NCBI GenBank assembly: GCA_009760855.2
Contig: WPIO01000061.1
Coordinates: forward strand, 1,553,501-1,617,500
Source of the DNA: Cristatella mucedo
Lineage: Eukaryota; Bryozoa; Phylactolaemata; Cristatellidae
Direction of reading: 5' to 3'
Length of the DNA: 64,000 nucleotides
Positions within the stretch are counted from its first letter, which is position 1; each line of letters starts with the position of its first letter. The notes beneath the pieces were generated by a model. That model made no database searches. It saw only the letters and a list, made by a program, of their open reading frames with translations, and was not told where the DNA came from. Positions 12,001-22,900 of this stretch are shown piece by piece. The position numbers and the translations under genes are program-made.

Positions 12001-12088
12001 TCACTCCTCTTGTGGAGCAGCGTGCACGGTCAGATGTGCTTTCTGGTTGGTGCCGACTTCATGGCAGGACACATCGAGATTGCCGAGG
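12001..12088 (-). CDS. HSPA14: HSPA14 last exon
   Basis: Acceptor CTCTTTTTCGTGCAG. It reads [20 protein letters not shown], then VHAAPQEE and a TGA stop. The spacing from VSC through T to LTV equals the C-terminal end of HSPA14 (VTC...T...ISI). This marks the 3' end of the gene. Confidence 0.65.
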
Positions 12089-15000
12089 CTGCACGAAAAA
12101 GAGACCGGTTCTGCATTGGATGTCTGCATTAGATGCCAGAGGCCAAGTTTTGACTTCCGAGCATAACAAGACACTGCTCTTCGGGTTAAAGGCACCGCTA
12201 GCTAACGGAAGTGTACGTAGTTATGCCCCTGCCTCGGCCAGCATTAGTTAGGCAGCAGCAGATGTAGTCTCCGACCAGCTGCAAGGACTGGTTGCAGCTT
12301 GAAGCCCAAGTGCCCATTTGCGATTAAAAATATATGCATACACTCAGGCAGTACACTAGGATTCAACTACGACAAGAAAGTGGCCACTTAAAAGCAAAGC
12401 AGTGAGTCTTGTGCTGAGAGTCTCGACGGCTAAATCTATGTAGCAATGGCCCGGTAAATCAGATAATGCAGGTTCACCTCCACTCCTATATCAGTCAATG
12501 GAAATACAGTCTAACATCTATTATCATTGTGTATTATTATTCCCTGATAACTAAGCCTATCACACAAACTACGGGCTTCATGAATACAAATACATAATGG
12601 CACAGCAGACATGCATCGGACTGCATAGCGATCCTGATCGACTAGGTCTTTGGTTTGGAATCCTCCAACTCTTTCAATCCAGCTGCTTGCACCAATAAGA
12701 TGTAATGTAATAATAATAATGCACTTGATAAAGCGCCCTCAGAGAACTCAATCTCTTTCTAAGCGCTTTATACAATGTAATGTAATACAATGTAAATGTA
12801 TGTCTGTAACTCCACAAAGACTATGTGGGTGTTACACAGGAGAGTTTTGTATAGTGCATTCACAGCCTAAGCGGCTTTCGGTACGCATTCGGTAGCCAAC
12901 ATACTTCATCTCCCGATTGCCGCCAACGAACATCAATCACCTCAACATGCCACGAGCAACTACCAAGAGATTAGTGCTAGGCTCAAGACAAAGTTGAACA
13001 AAAGTCGTCAACCTAACATGCATCACGATAGCCGACGACTTGAGGGCATGGCAAATCAAATCGAGGTAGCTATTTTGTCTCACCCCCTTCTCCATTCCTC
13101 CCTCTTTCATCTTGATCTATCTCCTCTCTCGTTCTCCCTTAACTCTTGTTCCCCTATTGCTCTCTTCCCAACTCCGAAAAAGCTGACAGTTAACAGCTGC
13201 TTCATCTCAAACACGGCACACGGGTCAGAGTTGCGAATTGCCAGGCTCATCTTTTCTGCCAACCACATACCTGTCGATTTGAAATGATGTGTCAACTGCT
13301 GCACTGTCGCTGAGGCTACTCATCTTCACCTGCAACGAAGACGAGTACCAAGTTGATAAACTTGCAACAAAACAATGAAGGACAATACGAGCGATAAATG
13401 ACAGCCAGCACTGATTTGAAAGCAACACACAATTCAGCCTCTGAACGGCAGAATTTGCCCTAACGGCTCATTCTCTGTCCCAACAATGCATATGAGCTAT
13501 AAGTGCCGATGAGCGGCGGCTGCGGCAGCAGCAGCAGCACTGGGACACCGCTATATGGTGGAACGTGGACGGCAGCCAAACGTGAGCTAGACAAACTGAA
13601 CGACTTTGTCATTAATCAGCACCGGCAGTTGACCCTACAGCAGTACAAGCTGAGTACGTGCCTGATGACTCCCAACAGTAACGCACGGTGCAGCCCAAAG
13701 CCTACGGACTTGCCACCGAGCCATCGTTTTTTTTTTTAATGATCCACTTTAGCACACACAGAAGCTTTGCCATAGCATTCGAACCTTTTTTGTCAAATGT
13801 ATGCCCTTAATAATGACCTAGGGCAGGTTTAAACAAGTCACAGAGTGACATAGGTTAAGAGCTAGCACTCCCTTTTTGACAACTACTACGAGCACCCAGG
13901 TGGGGTAGACCTTCCGCAGGGAATCAGTAGGCGCAATTTTTTTCCCGGTGCAGCATGATTAAAGACAATGGCTGTCAAAGATGACAGGGATACAGCCGAT
14001 AAAGCATCTGGCTCGGCCGTTGGGGCGTTTCTGTAGGTTGACACCATGGCTGGGTTTGCACAGGCTAAATACCTAAATACCGGGTAAGTTAAATCCTTAT
14101 GCCAAACCCATATGGTAAATGCAGATGGAAGTCTCTGACTGATTAGTACAGGTGTGGGTACACATAAATTAGTAGGTAAAGCACAAGTCGACTATCCGAT
14201 TGGTGCATGCCCACCTAAAGGTACTACAACGTGGGCAATCATCCACATGTTTTCATAACCAAATGTTGCTGTATATCATAACATGCATAACACTCTTAAT
14301 AGTTGGACAAAAATAAGAAATCAAGCGGTTAGCCAACCGAAGACTGCATCGATTGCCGTGAAGTAACAACTGCACTGGGGTCAAGTATCTCCCCTTCTGG
14401 CTAAGCTGGTGGCTATTTTCACTCTATAAAAATAGTAAGCAGCTTTGAAAGACCAGACTTCGACCGAAGCTAAAAGCTTTTTGATGGATCAATCTCCTGA
14501 GTCATCCTGGCTTAGCTGGCCCACATCCGAAAGAGCTAATCTCCAAGTTGGTCCTGGCTTGGGAGTTTTGCTGCCTGGCGCCGAGAGTCTAGAAGTCTTT
14601 CTGTGCACGGGTTTTGCCATCATCTGGAAGTAGCCAGTACAATAACCTCCAGGATATCGAAAGCATTAGAACATCCTGTTACCTTAATTGCTGAACGAAT
14701 GCTTATTTTTAGCCGTACTTGGTACAGTGGCAGCAATGCTATCTAAAATCGAAGTACGGCTCATTGATCAGACTCGGGACTTCAAAGGGCATCAGCAGTG
14801 TGCCGTAGTTACAGGAAGCACTCTGAATCGCTTCTTTATTCGCTTTCAAACGAGGGACTCGATTCTGAAAGCAGGTTGCCCAAAGGCTGCAACCCCCCCT
14901 TCCCTTAGCACTACGCAATTCCCAAGACCGTACGTATCGACCATGTGGCAGCCTTGTGCCGAGGCATCGTGCCACCTGAGAGCCAGTTCGTCAAAAATTC

Positions 15001-18000
15001 GAGCCAGGGATTGACTGTGCATGACCTGGTACCGGATGAGGTAAATGAACCCGTATCAACTTTGCCAGCAAACGTCATCTGCAATTTGGCACCCAACAAT
15101 TTGTGCACGCAATTTCTAACGCGCCTCGTCGAGCTCAAAGTCTCTCCCCCATCTCACGGTAGCTAGCTTAACTCTTTTTTTTGCATCGGTGAGCACAGGA
15201 CAGCCACGCTGTCAGCTCCCTCACTGTTGCTGCTCTCGCTTCGGGTTCTGCAAAAACGTCACGTGCCATCTAGCTCCAGCTGCACGGGCGCCTCGTCCGC
15301 TGCTTTCGTGCTTGCTTGGCCATCTGCTGCTGCAAGCGTGGGTGCGTGCAGCAGCAGCTTTTGCCAATCTTGCGCTCCGGGTGCACCCACGGCGACCGGG
15401 CAACAACTGCGACTTCAACTACCGAACTGCACAAGCAAGCCGACGCGCATGACATCCGTCCCAGGAAAGGAGGTCACTCGCGCGCACACACACACACACA
15501 CGCACAGAGTTCACTGTGAAGCCTCCAAGCACGACCGAGTTAGAATAGGTGCATACAGGAACAGCAGTACAGGCAGTACAGTACAGTAGCAGTACAATGT
15601 GCGTGCAGCCTTACGGTTCCCAGATGCCGGGGCATCGAGTCTGCAGAGCTCAACTCAAGTACTTCTAGGCTGAGCTCAGTACTGCCCGGGGGCACGAGAA
15701 ACTTCCGCCTCACACGTATTGGGAATGGCAGCATGCTTGCCAGCACCCTCGTGTACTCTCCGCCCTGAAAGCGGGCGTGACCGGTGAACCGCCTGAGCGC
15801 TGGGCTGGCAAGCCAGGATTGTGCGCTCGCGCAAGCAACATGGGTGGCAACGTCTGCATGGTTGAATCGGGCGACGGCCACGTGGGTGCGAGCCAGCAAG
15901 CGACAGCGTGATCCAAGTACTCACGTTGACTTTTATGCCAATCTCGCAGCTAATGCAGTCGACTGCAGCCACATTTTGCTTACCAGAGCCATCCTCGTGA
16001 CCAAGCAGAATGGCAGCCTATTATTTAAAAAAAATATAATGCATTTGAATAACATCCTCCTAAGAGAACTTAATATCTATTCAGGCGCTTCATATACGCC
16101 ATGGGACTCGAGCCCCAGACCTCGGTCGTTAAACACATTCACCTTCAAGGCAAACACCTTAACCACAGGGCCAAACCTAATAATAATAATGGTCATAATG
16201 ATAGGAATGAGATATTTGTATAGCACCAATAATTTCAGCACCTAGAAAGAGATTGAGCTCTCTGAGGGCACTTTATCAAGTATATTATTATTACTATTAT
16301 TATTATATTACATATGCACACCAAGGACGATGCACACAGACAGGGCAACCACTGTCATGAACAGGTGGGTTTTTATCTTCTCTTTAAATGTCAAGTCACG
16401 TGATGTCATGTCAGTGAGTTCAGGCTTGAGGAGCATACAAACTAAAAAAAAAGGCACGATTGATCCAAAGGACTTGAGGTTGGTTAGGTGCACAGGTAAA
16501 CGATATGAGTCAGACGAATGTGCAATGCAATGAAAAGCCTGACTAGAAAGTATTTCAGATAGGTAGAATAGGGAATGAGAATACGCCGGAGAATAGGGAA
16601 TGAGATACAAGTGAGTGACTTGACCTTGACGTCAACGAATGCTGCTTGATTGGGAGCCAGTGTAAGTCGGTGAGAAGTGGTGTAATATGGCAGTTGCAAC
16701 GTTCACGATAGACAAACCCAACTGTAGAGTTTTGCGCCAACTATAAGCAGCTTACCTCGCAGGCAGGAAGACCTCTGAATGGTTAGTGAAAGAAGTCTAA
16801 ATGGGATGCCACAAATGCACAGACCAGCAAGGCTGTGGTATCATTATCTAAGCAAGCCTACATTTTTGCAAGGTTAAAATAATAAAAGTAGGCGGCTTGA
16901 CTAAGACACTGATGCTGTCGCATAGTGAAAGGTCACTTTAGAAGAGGAAATGTAGATGCCACACAGATGTGTCGGTCAAGCCCATTTTGAGTGTTCTTTT
17001 TGGCTTCTAGCACTCGAATAACATTAGGTTTGGTCATAGCATAGTAAGTTAGTTACCGTCATTCAATTTGAGAAATTTTGCATTCAATTCAAGTCCATCC
17101 ACGTGAATGCCATCTGTATGAATGTCGGCATACATACTGCAAGGGAGTTGTGAGAGTTCGAAGTGCTAAAAGGAGGAGTCAAGAACAGGTACAGCTATGT
17201 ATAACCTACATACAAATGATTACATATTTTGAAAAAGGAGCAGACCTAGAATAGATCCTTGGGAGTACCACATGCTTTAAAGGTTCACCCAATGACATCC
17301 ATGCTCTGAAATCTCTCGCTGGGATAAAACCTCAACCACTGAAGTGCAGCGCTAGTGATGAACAGGCGAGATCACAGCTGCTCCATGTTATCAAATGCTA
17401 GGCAACGCTGATGGTGCAAGCCCAGAAACTGAGATGGTACGACACAAATGCACCGCAACACTAGTGACACCTACCTGTAACCAGTCTAGGTGCTGTGCAG
17501 GAACAAGATAGGAAACTGGCAATCATGCAATGCAATGGAGGTCGCACATACTAATCTAAGGCGCTGCTAATTCAAACGGTGCTCCGACAATGTGACTGAG
17601 AGATCCACAGCATTCTGATGCAAAGTAACTTAAAAAAAAACAAGCTTACTTCTTTCGCACTGCCAATCGCGATAACCTCATCACCAGGAATATTGTTGCG
17701 CAACGTTGCTGAAGGTAGGAAGTCATTCACCAGCTTCTGAATGCAGGGTGTCATCGTTGCTCCTCCAGACAGAACAACCTGAATTGAAGAAGTCACCGTA
17801 TAGCTGTTCTTAATACACTGCTGCTAAATGCTGCAATGACAATACGTCTCTAGCAGCAAAGCCCCTGGATTGAGAATTGGTTCTCTTAGGATACTGTTCA
17901 AGGGAGATTAATTATCAGCTATTTCTATCTATGCATGCATACGAAACGTACATGCACTCGAAACGTACATGCACTCAAATGCAAAAGTATTTGGACGGTC

Positions 18001-21000
18001 TATATTTTCTCGATTAGAAGCCCCCCCAAGACTGGACCTAAGCCGAGATGTTGGTTCTGTCTGCTAGTTATTGGATGTCCAAGAACGAATTGCAACAATA
18101 CTGATGAAATTTGTGGACAATACGCCCCCAAAATTAGCCAAAACACTTTGAGCTCTTTTAAAAATTTCGGGGATCTGTCCAGGGGAGAGCATCTAGAAAC
18201 GACCCTTCAACTGGTCAAGCCAAGTAAGAATGCAAAGTAATTTTAGGTACAGGTAATTTTAAAGCCAACTAATTAAGCTTCCTTGTTTCACCGGGAAGAT
18301 TCCAACAGTCAAGCCAAAGGTCAACAATTTGTCCAGCTTTGCAAGAGGTACAATTTATGGCATCTCACAAGGCTGGACACTCATACGGTCATATTGCTAC
18401 TACTCTATTAATACCAACGAGTTCAGTTCCGTACAACGTGAGGAAGTAAGTGAAGGCTGGATGGAAGGCCTGATCACGTGATGGAAGGCCCGATCACGCT
18501 TTTCTGTCGGACTGCGATAATTTGCCCCTACTGCCGTGCAAGCAGCAGGAGAGGGCAAAGCACCATGAAGGTCAAGACGAAACAGCAAGATATTTCCTTC
18601 CTTTGTAATCTCAAAGAATCGTACATAATTCATCGAGCTTTATTTTGCTGCTACTTCTATAATTCTGCAACTGTTTGCATGGCACGATCAAGATTCAAAA
18701 GCTATCAAAGCCTCAAACTCAAAAAGCCTTAAAAAATTCCTTGCAGCAAGTCTGGTTCTGTAAGCCTGGCTATAGCAGTAATTGGCTATCACATGGGCAC
18801 ACACACGCACACACACACACACGCACGCACACACACACACACGAAGAATCCAAACACACATTCATCATCCCTGCGATCCTAGCCACATTGGAGTGCTAAT
18901 TACGAGCAAGGCCGCACGTCTTACCTCGTGCACGTCGGCTTTAGTGAGTGCTGCAGCCTGCAGAGCCTCTTCAATTAGCGACTGGCAGGCGGCAAGAAGC
19001 CTCGTGCACAGCCCATCAAATCTGGCCCTGCAGAGGGCAATGAGAGAGAGAGAGTCAGGCGGTGGGTGGCAGCAGCGTGCCGTTCAAGGTGCCCGAGCTC
19101 GTGGATGTGTGGGAGCATTTGGCAAGTGCACAGCGGCAGCGGCAGAGGGGGACTCTCAGTAGCCACGTGGGCCACGAGCTGCAGCAGGTGCCGGCACGTA
19201 CCGGCCGATGCTCGACTGGAAGTCGACGCCCTCGTGAATCGACTCGACGAACACTGAGCCCGACGGCTGGCGGCTGAGCACGTGCTTGCACTGCTGGGCT
19301 GCGTTGGCCAGCTTGGCCATGGCTCGCTTGTTCTCGTTCAGGTCCATGCGATGGAGCCTGCGCGCACACGCAGACAATTTGCTGCTGCATCTCAGGCACA
19401 GCAGCGAGCAGGGGCGGCAGCTGCACACTCGGGGCTGATGGACATGACGAGGAGCAGGAATGAAGTGTGGCAGCATGCCGGGATAAAACCCCGTTTTAAT
19501 CGAAAAAATCGAGTTTTTCCCCATTAGAACCAATAACCGATTCGTCGGGCAAAAAATCGGTTTTCCATCCTTGCACAGGACAGGCAGCAGGCCGGCCATG
19601 CTGCCCGGACGTTTAGCCAGCATACGCTGGTCTAAAGTCATAAGACTGACTAGAATAATGATGGCCCATATTAATGACGAATAGCCGGAAGCTGGACACC
19701 AAAGCACAGGCAGCTAAAGCTGCACCCAGCTGCTTCGGTCGCATACTAATTATAACATAACACGGTCGCATAACTACCATACTAATACTACACTAATAAT
19801 AATAATAATAATACGTAACACTAATAATAATACATAACTACTATAGCGCTTCCTTGTCCAATGAGACAGGGGGAAAGGGGCAAGGAAGGGAGAGAAAATC
19901 GTGCACACGCGCAGCATATCACAAGCTTGCCTCGGACATAACCCGACCCCATCCCATAGGAAGACACGAGCTAGTCAAAACAAGGCAGTCACGTTTTCTG
20001 GCAGCCAAAGGCATGGCACTAGCGAAGCAGAAATTGAAACCACCAGCATTGAGCTTTGAGTCTTTCGGGCATGGCCAGTTGGCGTAAACATGCATCCACA
20101 GTGCTGCCTATCTCGTGTTTCAGCGAAGTTTCCAGTCGGGGGAGGGGAGGGTAGAGGAAGGTCGGCACAACGAGCAGCTCCCCAGTAAGTGTTGGCTGCA
20201 CGGCAAAAGCGAGTGGAGGAATGCAGGCACGCACACAGTGGCCGGTAGAGAAGTTGATGCAGACGGCAGATGTCACGTACACAATGGCAGGCGCCGTGGC
20301 TGCAGGCAGGGACGCAGACAGCGCCGACACAAGACACTCGCCTCTTAAACTCGCCCGCAAAATGCTCGGCCAGGGCACGGGTGAACTGCTGACCACCGAG
20401 CGAGTATGAGCGGCAGCAGCACAGCAGCCGGTACATGCCACCGACGACGGTCAGCAGTGAAGCGTCAGACGTCGTCTCTCCCATTCGAAGCACCAAGACG
20501 TTGCTGCATCGACAGGATGCGTGTGCACAACTGACGGCCAAGTTGAACACGGGCTCCAAAAGTGCCAGCAGCGACGAGGGGGGGGGGGGTTAAAAGGACC
20601 AACGGCCGGCATCGAGCATTGCTAACCAGCAGCAGCAGTCGCGATCAACAAGTAGGGCGCTAGAACACCTACCATTTTTCACTGCCATCGCGAGTCTCTT
20701 GGCCAATGTCGTAAGCGAGTGCAGCCGCGGCCGGCTCACAGATCGTTCGCAGAACCTTGAAGCCGCCCTTTGAGGCTGATCGGCTGTAATACGATACAGG
20801 AATGTGCGCCACAGCCGAAACGCTCCAGCAGGTGCCTTCCGAGTCCTCGAACGCGAGCGAGTTGCCATCGGCAGGGAGGGGTGACAATCTCAAAGAGGCA
20901 AAAACCCGTTGAAGCAGTCTGGAAAAATTGCTATCCTTTTGAGCAAAGATACGACTGACATAGAAGACAGAGGGATTCACAGCTAGTGCAGAGCCTACGT

Positions 21001-22797
21001 CCGACAGAGTGTATCGTTTGTCACTAAGCTAAGATACCGATCGCCCCACGACAGATAGATGATGCAGGCCTAGTTGATCTGATGTTCTGACTACAGGTGG
21101 CGTACATGTTCAGTGCACCTCCAATCCGACCATGAACGGATTTCAGCACGGGCAAACTGAGCCGTCCGACAGAGTGTATCATTTGTCACTAAGCTAAGAT
21201 ACCGATCGCCCCACGACAGATAGATGATGCAGGCCTAGTTGATCTGATGTTCTGACTACAGGTGGCACACATGCTCAGTGCACCTCCAATCCGACTATGA
21301 ACGGATTTCAGCACGGGCAAACTGAGCCTCAACGAAGAACACGAAGTGTATGTTAACTATCACAAGGCAAAGCTGTGAGCACGAATAGGAGCCACAATCT
21401 ACAGTGACTAAACCTGACTCTCGCTTACTTGTTAGAAGCAGACACCAGCAGCTCAGAGGGGAAAGGGGACGATGGCGGCGCACGTGACTAAACCGCCTTT
21501 GTGATTACGCTCATACCAACAAGCGATGGCGCTCACACGACTTTCTAAAAGCCCTTCCGCTACCAACCAGTGCAACTTACCTTAAGGACGCTTTCTGGGC
21601 TTCGGTGAAATCACTGGGCACGGCTATGACGGCGCTACCGCCGGCATCGCAGTCACCATGATGATGGGCTAGATCTGGCAACATAAAAAACTTGCGTACG
21701 GGGCCACTGTAAGTTATCATATCGAAAGCAGCACAACAGCTTTACTTTCACCTATGCCTCAGCACTAAGACATCTGTCATGTACACAGCAACATAAATAT
21801 GTAACTATGATGCACTGAGGGCGAGACTCCATGGTCGCACAAATGCGTTTAACACAGCTGCACGATCGTGGTCGTCACGCCGAACTACCTTGGAGAGTCT
21901 GAAAAAGGTCTTGGGCCACGTCTTCTGGCCCAACGACCGTGGTGTTGTTCTTATAAGCAACCTGATAGTACGGTCGGCCGTCTTTCATGACGATCTAAAA
22001 AAAACTACCAATATTATGATTCAGAGTTCGACAAGCTTGCGCACCGCTGAAGTTGGTTCAATCTGCCAGCGTCATACCTTGACCGGTGAGGCATCAACCA
22101 GTTGCTGCAGCCTAGAGCCGGCGTCTCCTGACTGAAAGCCGAGCATTTGCCTGACATTGCAAATCGTGTTCTGAGTATTACTTAGTAAGGCGTGCTTTGC
22201 AGCCAGCCCAACCACCTGCAGCAAAAATGAAAGTATGTAAGACCATGCTCGTACGCCGGTTTGGGGGCTACTACTTCCAGTGTTCAGCATTATGCAACGC
22301 CCAGGCGAATTGCTGGGACACGAGATACTCTGATGCAAGGATTTAGCGACTATGGATTCACCAGCCAAGAGGTGTCCTCTTCAGCGGGCGCTATACAGCA
22401 CAAGACGCTGCACAAGAACCAACCTTGTCGTGGTCAGTGAAGGCGACCATCGCGGGGGTCGTTCGGTCGCCGGCGTCATTGGCTATGACTTCTGTTTTTC
22501 CATCCTAGACATAAAGTACGCGTTACAAGACAAGGAGAAAGCGCGCAGAACGCCAGCTTTATCTCGGACGGACAGCTCGGAAGGCCAGATCTGGCAGACG
22601 ATTGTCTAGGACGACGGTAAGACGATTTGTTAGGCAATGGTACAGTTTCCCAGACCATGGACCTTTGGAAGGCTTAAGACTGCGAGATAAAGAGCGCGTG
22701 GTGCGTCGCGTTCAAAACCTAAGTCTTAAAAACTCGCCTTATGAACTGCAAGGCACGTCGACGTAGATCCAAATGAAATACCAAAGGCTGCAGCCAT
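12001..22797 (-). CDS. HSPA14: HSPA14 (Hsp70-like, ribosome-associated chaperone) homologue, multi-exon gene
   Basis: Gene-level entry. In animals HSPA14 (Hsp70L1) pairs with DNAJC2/MPP11 in the cytosolic ribosome-associated complex that acts on nascent chains. Exons in order: 22,738-22,797; 22,424-22,504; 22,078-22,215; 21,889-21,994; 21,581-21,674; 20,673-20,783; 20,342-20,503; 19,202-19,357; 18,925-19,027; 17,650-17,778; tentative 13,911-14,030; then 13,271-13,329 and 12,001-12,088. The first ten splice in phase to 380 residues and cover the whole ATPase domain, aligning with HSPA14 rather than with canonical Hsp70 (start [39 protein letters not shown]). At least one small exon after residue 380 and one before 13,329 were not found. 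The sequence is divergent, but the identified exons are intact. Start chosen for the Kozak-like GGCATGG and the fit to the family N-terminus. Confidence 0.85.
12705..12915 (-). mobile_element. Tails of LINE family B (12,705-12,790) and family A (12,795-12,915)
   Basis: AATAATAATAATGCACTTG plus the GCGCCCTCAGAGAACTC tail (antisense of family B), directly followed by the family A 3' terminus (TCTGTAACTCCACAAAG...GCGGCTTTCGGTACGCATTC). Both are on the minus strand, inside the last HSPA14 intron. Confidence 0.8.
13271..13329 (-). CDS. HSPA14: HSPA14 penultimate exon
   Basis: Strong acceptor (CTCGTCTTCGTTGCAG) and donor (GACAG|GTATGT). It codes [19 protein letters not shown]. Joined to the last exon the frame continues [11 protein letters not shown], which parallels the family's MKRDGSLHVTC. 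Phase 2 out matches the final exon. Confidence 0.65.
13911..14030 (-). CDS. HSPA14: HSPA14 tentative C-terminal exon
   Basis: After a possible acceptor (CAACCTACAG) the frame reads [18 protein letters not shown], then [11 protein letters not shown]. The spacing between the Asp and the Ile-Pro equals that in human HSPA14 (ED-SL... to FPSG) as I remember it. Donor GGAAG|GTCTAC. The incoming phase (2) does not join directly to exon 10, so a small exon must lie between or the boundary differs. Confidence 0.4.
16040..16182 (-). mobile_element. tRNA-derived SINE (type 2, LINE-B-like tail)
   Basis: Minus-strand reading gives a tRNA-like head (B-box form GGGGCTCGAGTCCC) followed by AAGCGCCTGAATAGATATT and a decayed copy of the family B tail. 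A second copy is at 55,255-55,395. Confidence 0.65.
16183..17450 (-). mobile_element. LINE family B, minus strand, with an inverted tail inserted in its own tail
   Basis: A minus-strand tail (16,183-16,228) is interrupted by a plus-strand tail copy (CACCTAGAAAGAGATTGAGC...ATTATTATT, 16,238-16,305). The body continues to about 17,450 as degraded RT, including the ALQW segment near 17,340. Lies in a HSPA14 intron. Confidence 0.7.
17650..17778 (-). CDS. HSPA14: HSPA14 exon 10
   Basis: 43 codons: [20 protein letters not shown], then [20 protein letters not shown], ending AKE. This is the last ATPase-domain strand (VVL-GG---P-IQ-L) and the IP-DEV-AIG motif. Acceptor TTCAATTCAG, donor GAA|GTAAGC, phase 0 at both ends. 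Confidence 0.95.
17940..18420 (+). other. Possible Tc1/mariner-like transposase remnant
   Basis: A broken plus-strand frame around 18,290-18,400 reads [17 protein letters not shown], resembling the first helix-turn-helix of Tc1-like transposases (L---RG-I-----G-S). Stops are frequent and no terminal inverted repeats were found. A short 17-bp duplication (GAAACGTACATGCACTC) lies at 17,942-17,975. Confidence 0.25.
18796..18842. repeat. (CA)n microsatellite
   Basis: CA run with CG interruptions, in the intron between HSPA14 exons 9 and 10. Confidence 0.95.
18925..19027 (-). CDS. HSPA14: HSPA14 exon 9
   Basis: Begins with the split Arg codon, then [18 protein letters not shown] and [16 protein letters not shown], the RARFE-LC--L---C helix region. 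Acceptor CCCTCTGCAG, donor GAG|GTAAGA; phase 2 in, phase 0 out. Confidence 0.9.
19202..19357 (-). CDS. HSPA14: HSPA14 exon 8
   Basis: [20 protein letters not shown], then [19 protein letters not shown] and [12 protein letters not shown], matching N-RAM-KL---AE--KH-LS and the SL-EG-DF segment. Acceptor GTGCGCGCAG, donor GGCCG|GTACGT, phase 2 at both ends. Confidence 0.9.
20342..20503 (-). CDS. HSPA14: HSPA14 exon 7
   Basis: [20 protein letters not shown], then GGMYRLL and [19 protein letters not shown]. It carries the family's G(I/M)YR-L segment and the GG--FT--L--H/Y helix. The exon ends AAGAG followed by GCGAGT, a second GC donor. No in-phase GT donor is nearby, and the next acceptor needs phase 2, which only the GC site supplies. 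Confidence 0.85.
20673..20783 (-). CDS. HSPA14: HSPA14 exon 6
   Basis: [20 protein letters not shown], then [16 protein letters not shown]: the AGF-VLR-I-EP-AA-LAYGIGQ motif of the second ATPase lobe. Acceptor CGTATTACAG, donor AATG|GTAGGT, phase 2 at both ends. Confidence 0.9.
20999..21328. repeat. 165-bp tandem duplication
   Basis: Copy 1 at 20,999-21,163 and copy 2 at 21,164-21,328, both starting GTCCGACAGAGTGTATC and ending GGGCAAACTGAGCC, with only a handful of mismatches. It lies within the intron between HSPA14 exons 5 and 6 and does not alter coding sequence. Confidence 0.95.
21581..21674 (-). CDS. HSPA14: HSPA14 exon 5
   Basis: [14 protein letters not shown], then [17 protein letters not shown], matching the Hsp70 VVITVP-F---Q--AL segment. 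Acceptor ATGTTGCCAG, donor TTAAG|GTAAG, phases 1 in and 2 out. Confidence 0.9.
21889..21994 (-). CDS. HSPA14: HSPA14 exon 4
   Basis: [18 protein letters not shown], then [16 protein letters not shown]: the PEDVA helix of the ATPase domain. Acceptor TTTTTTTTAG, donor CAAG|GTAGTT; the exon ends after the first base of a codon. Confidence 0.9.
22078..22215 (-). CDS. HSPA14: HSPA14 exon 3
   Basis: 46 codons, [17 protein letters not shown], then [11 protein letters not shown] to DASPVK. VGLAAK and the NT...VKQxLG pattern are diagnostic of HSPA14. Acceptor TTTTTGCTGCAG, donor AAG|GTATGA, phase 0 at both ends. Confidence 0.9.
22424..22504 (-). CDS. HSPA14: HSPA14 exon 2
   Basis: 27 codons: [14 protein letters not shown] then [13 protein letters not shown]. 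The ND-GDR-TP motif is the Hsp70 signature that follows the first ATP-binding loop. Acceptor TTTATGTCTAG, donor AAG|GTTGGT, phase 0 at both ends. Confidence 0.9.
22738..22797 (-). CDS. HSPA14: HSPA14 exon 1
   Basis: Codes residues 1-20, from [11 protein letters not shown] to LAVHK, matching the first phosphate-loop strand of the ATPase domain (GxxFGSTST in place of the canonical GTDLGTTYS). It ends AAG followed by GCGAGT: a GC donor. No GT donor could replace it, because the frame stops four codons later at TAA. Confidence 0.85.
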
Positions 22798-22839
22798 GCC
22801 GGCAACAGGAAGCCGCCGCTTAGCAATGTGAAGGCCACA

Positions 22840-22900
22840 GAAGAATGAATGGGCGGAGCTAAGAGGATACACTTGCCGGCGGCTTCAGCTGATTGGGTGG
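22840..22900 (-). promoter_or_regulatory. HSPA14 proximal promoter: CCAAT box and GC box
   Basis: On the minus strand a consensus NF-Y site CCAATCAGC lies at 22,888-22,896 and a GC box (GGGCGG on the plus strand) at 22,851-22,856, about 90 and 55 bp upstream of the ATG. No heat-shock element (alternating GAA/TTC) was seen, consistent with constitutive expression. TATA-less. Confidence 0.5.

Noticed and set aside
13503..13739. Plus-strand frame with [19 protein letters not shown]
   Set aside because: No recognised family, no splice partners, and it lies in a HSPA14 intron on the opposite strand.
14440..14640. [10 protein letters not shown] and LALSDV-like strings on the minus strand as HSPA14 C-terminal coding
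   Set aside because: They lie in different frames, and upstream of an exon that should precede them in the protein.
14960..15078. Minus-strand frame after GCAG reading [12 protein letters not shown]...CTVNPWLEF as a HSPA14 exon
   Set aside because: Spacing to the family Cys fits by count, but residues do not match and no donor gives a consistent phase. The frame at 13,911-14,030 is the better candidate for this segment.
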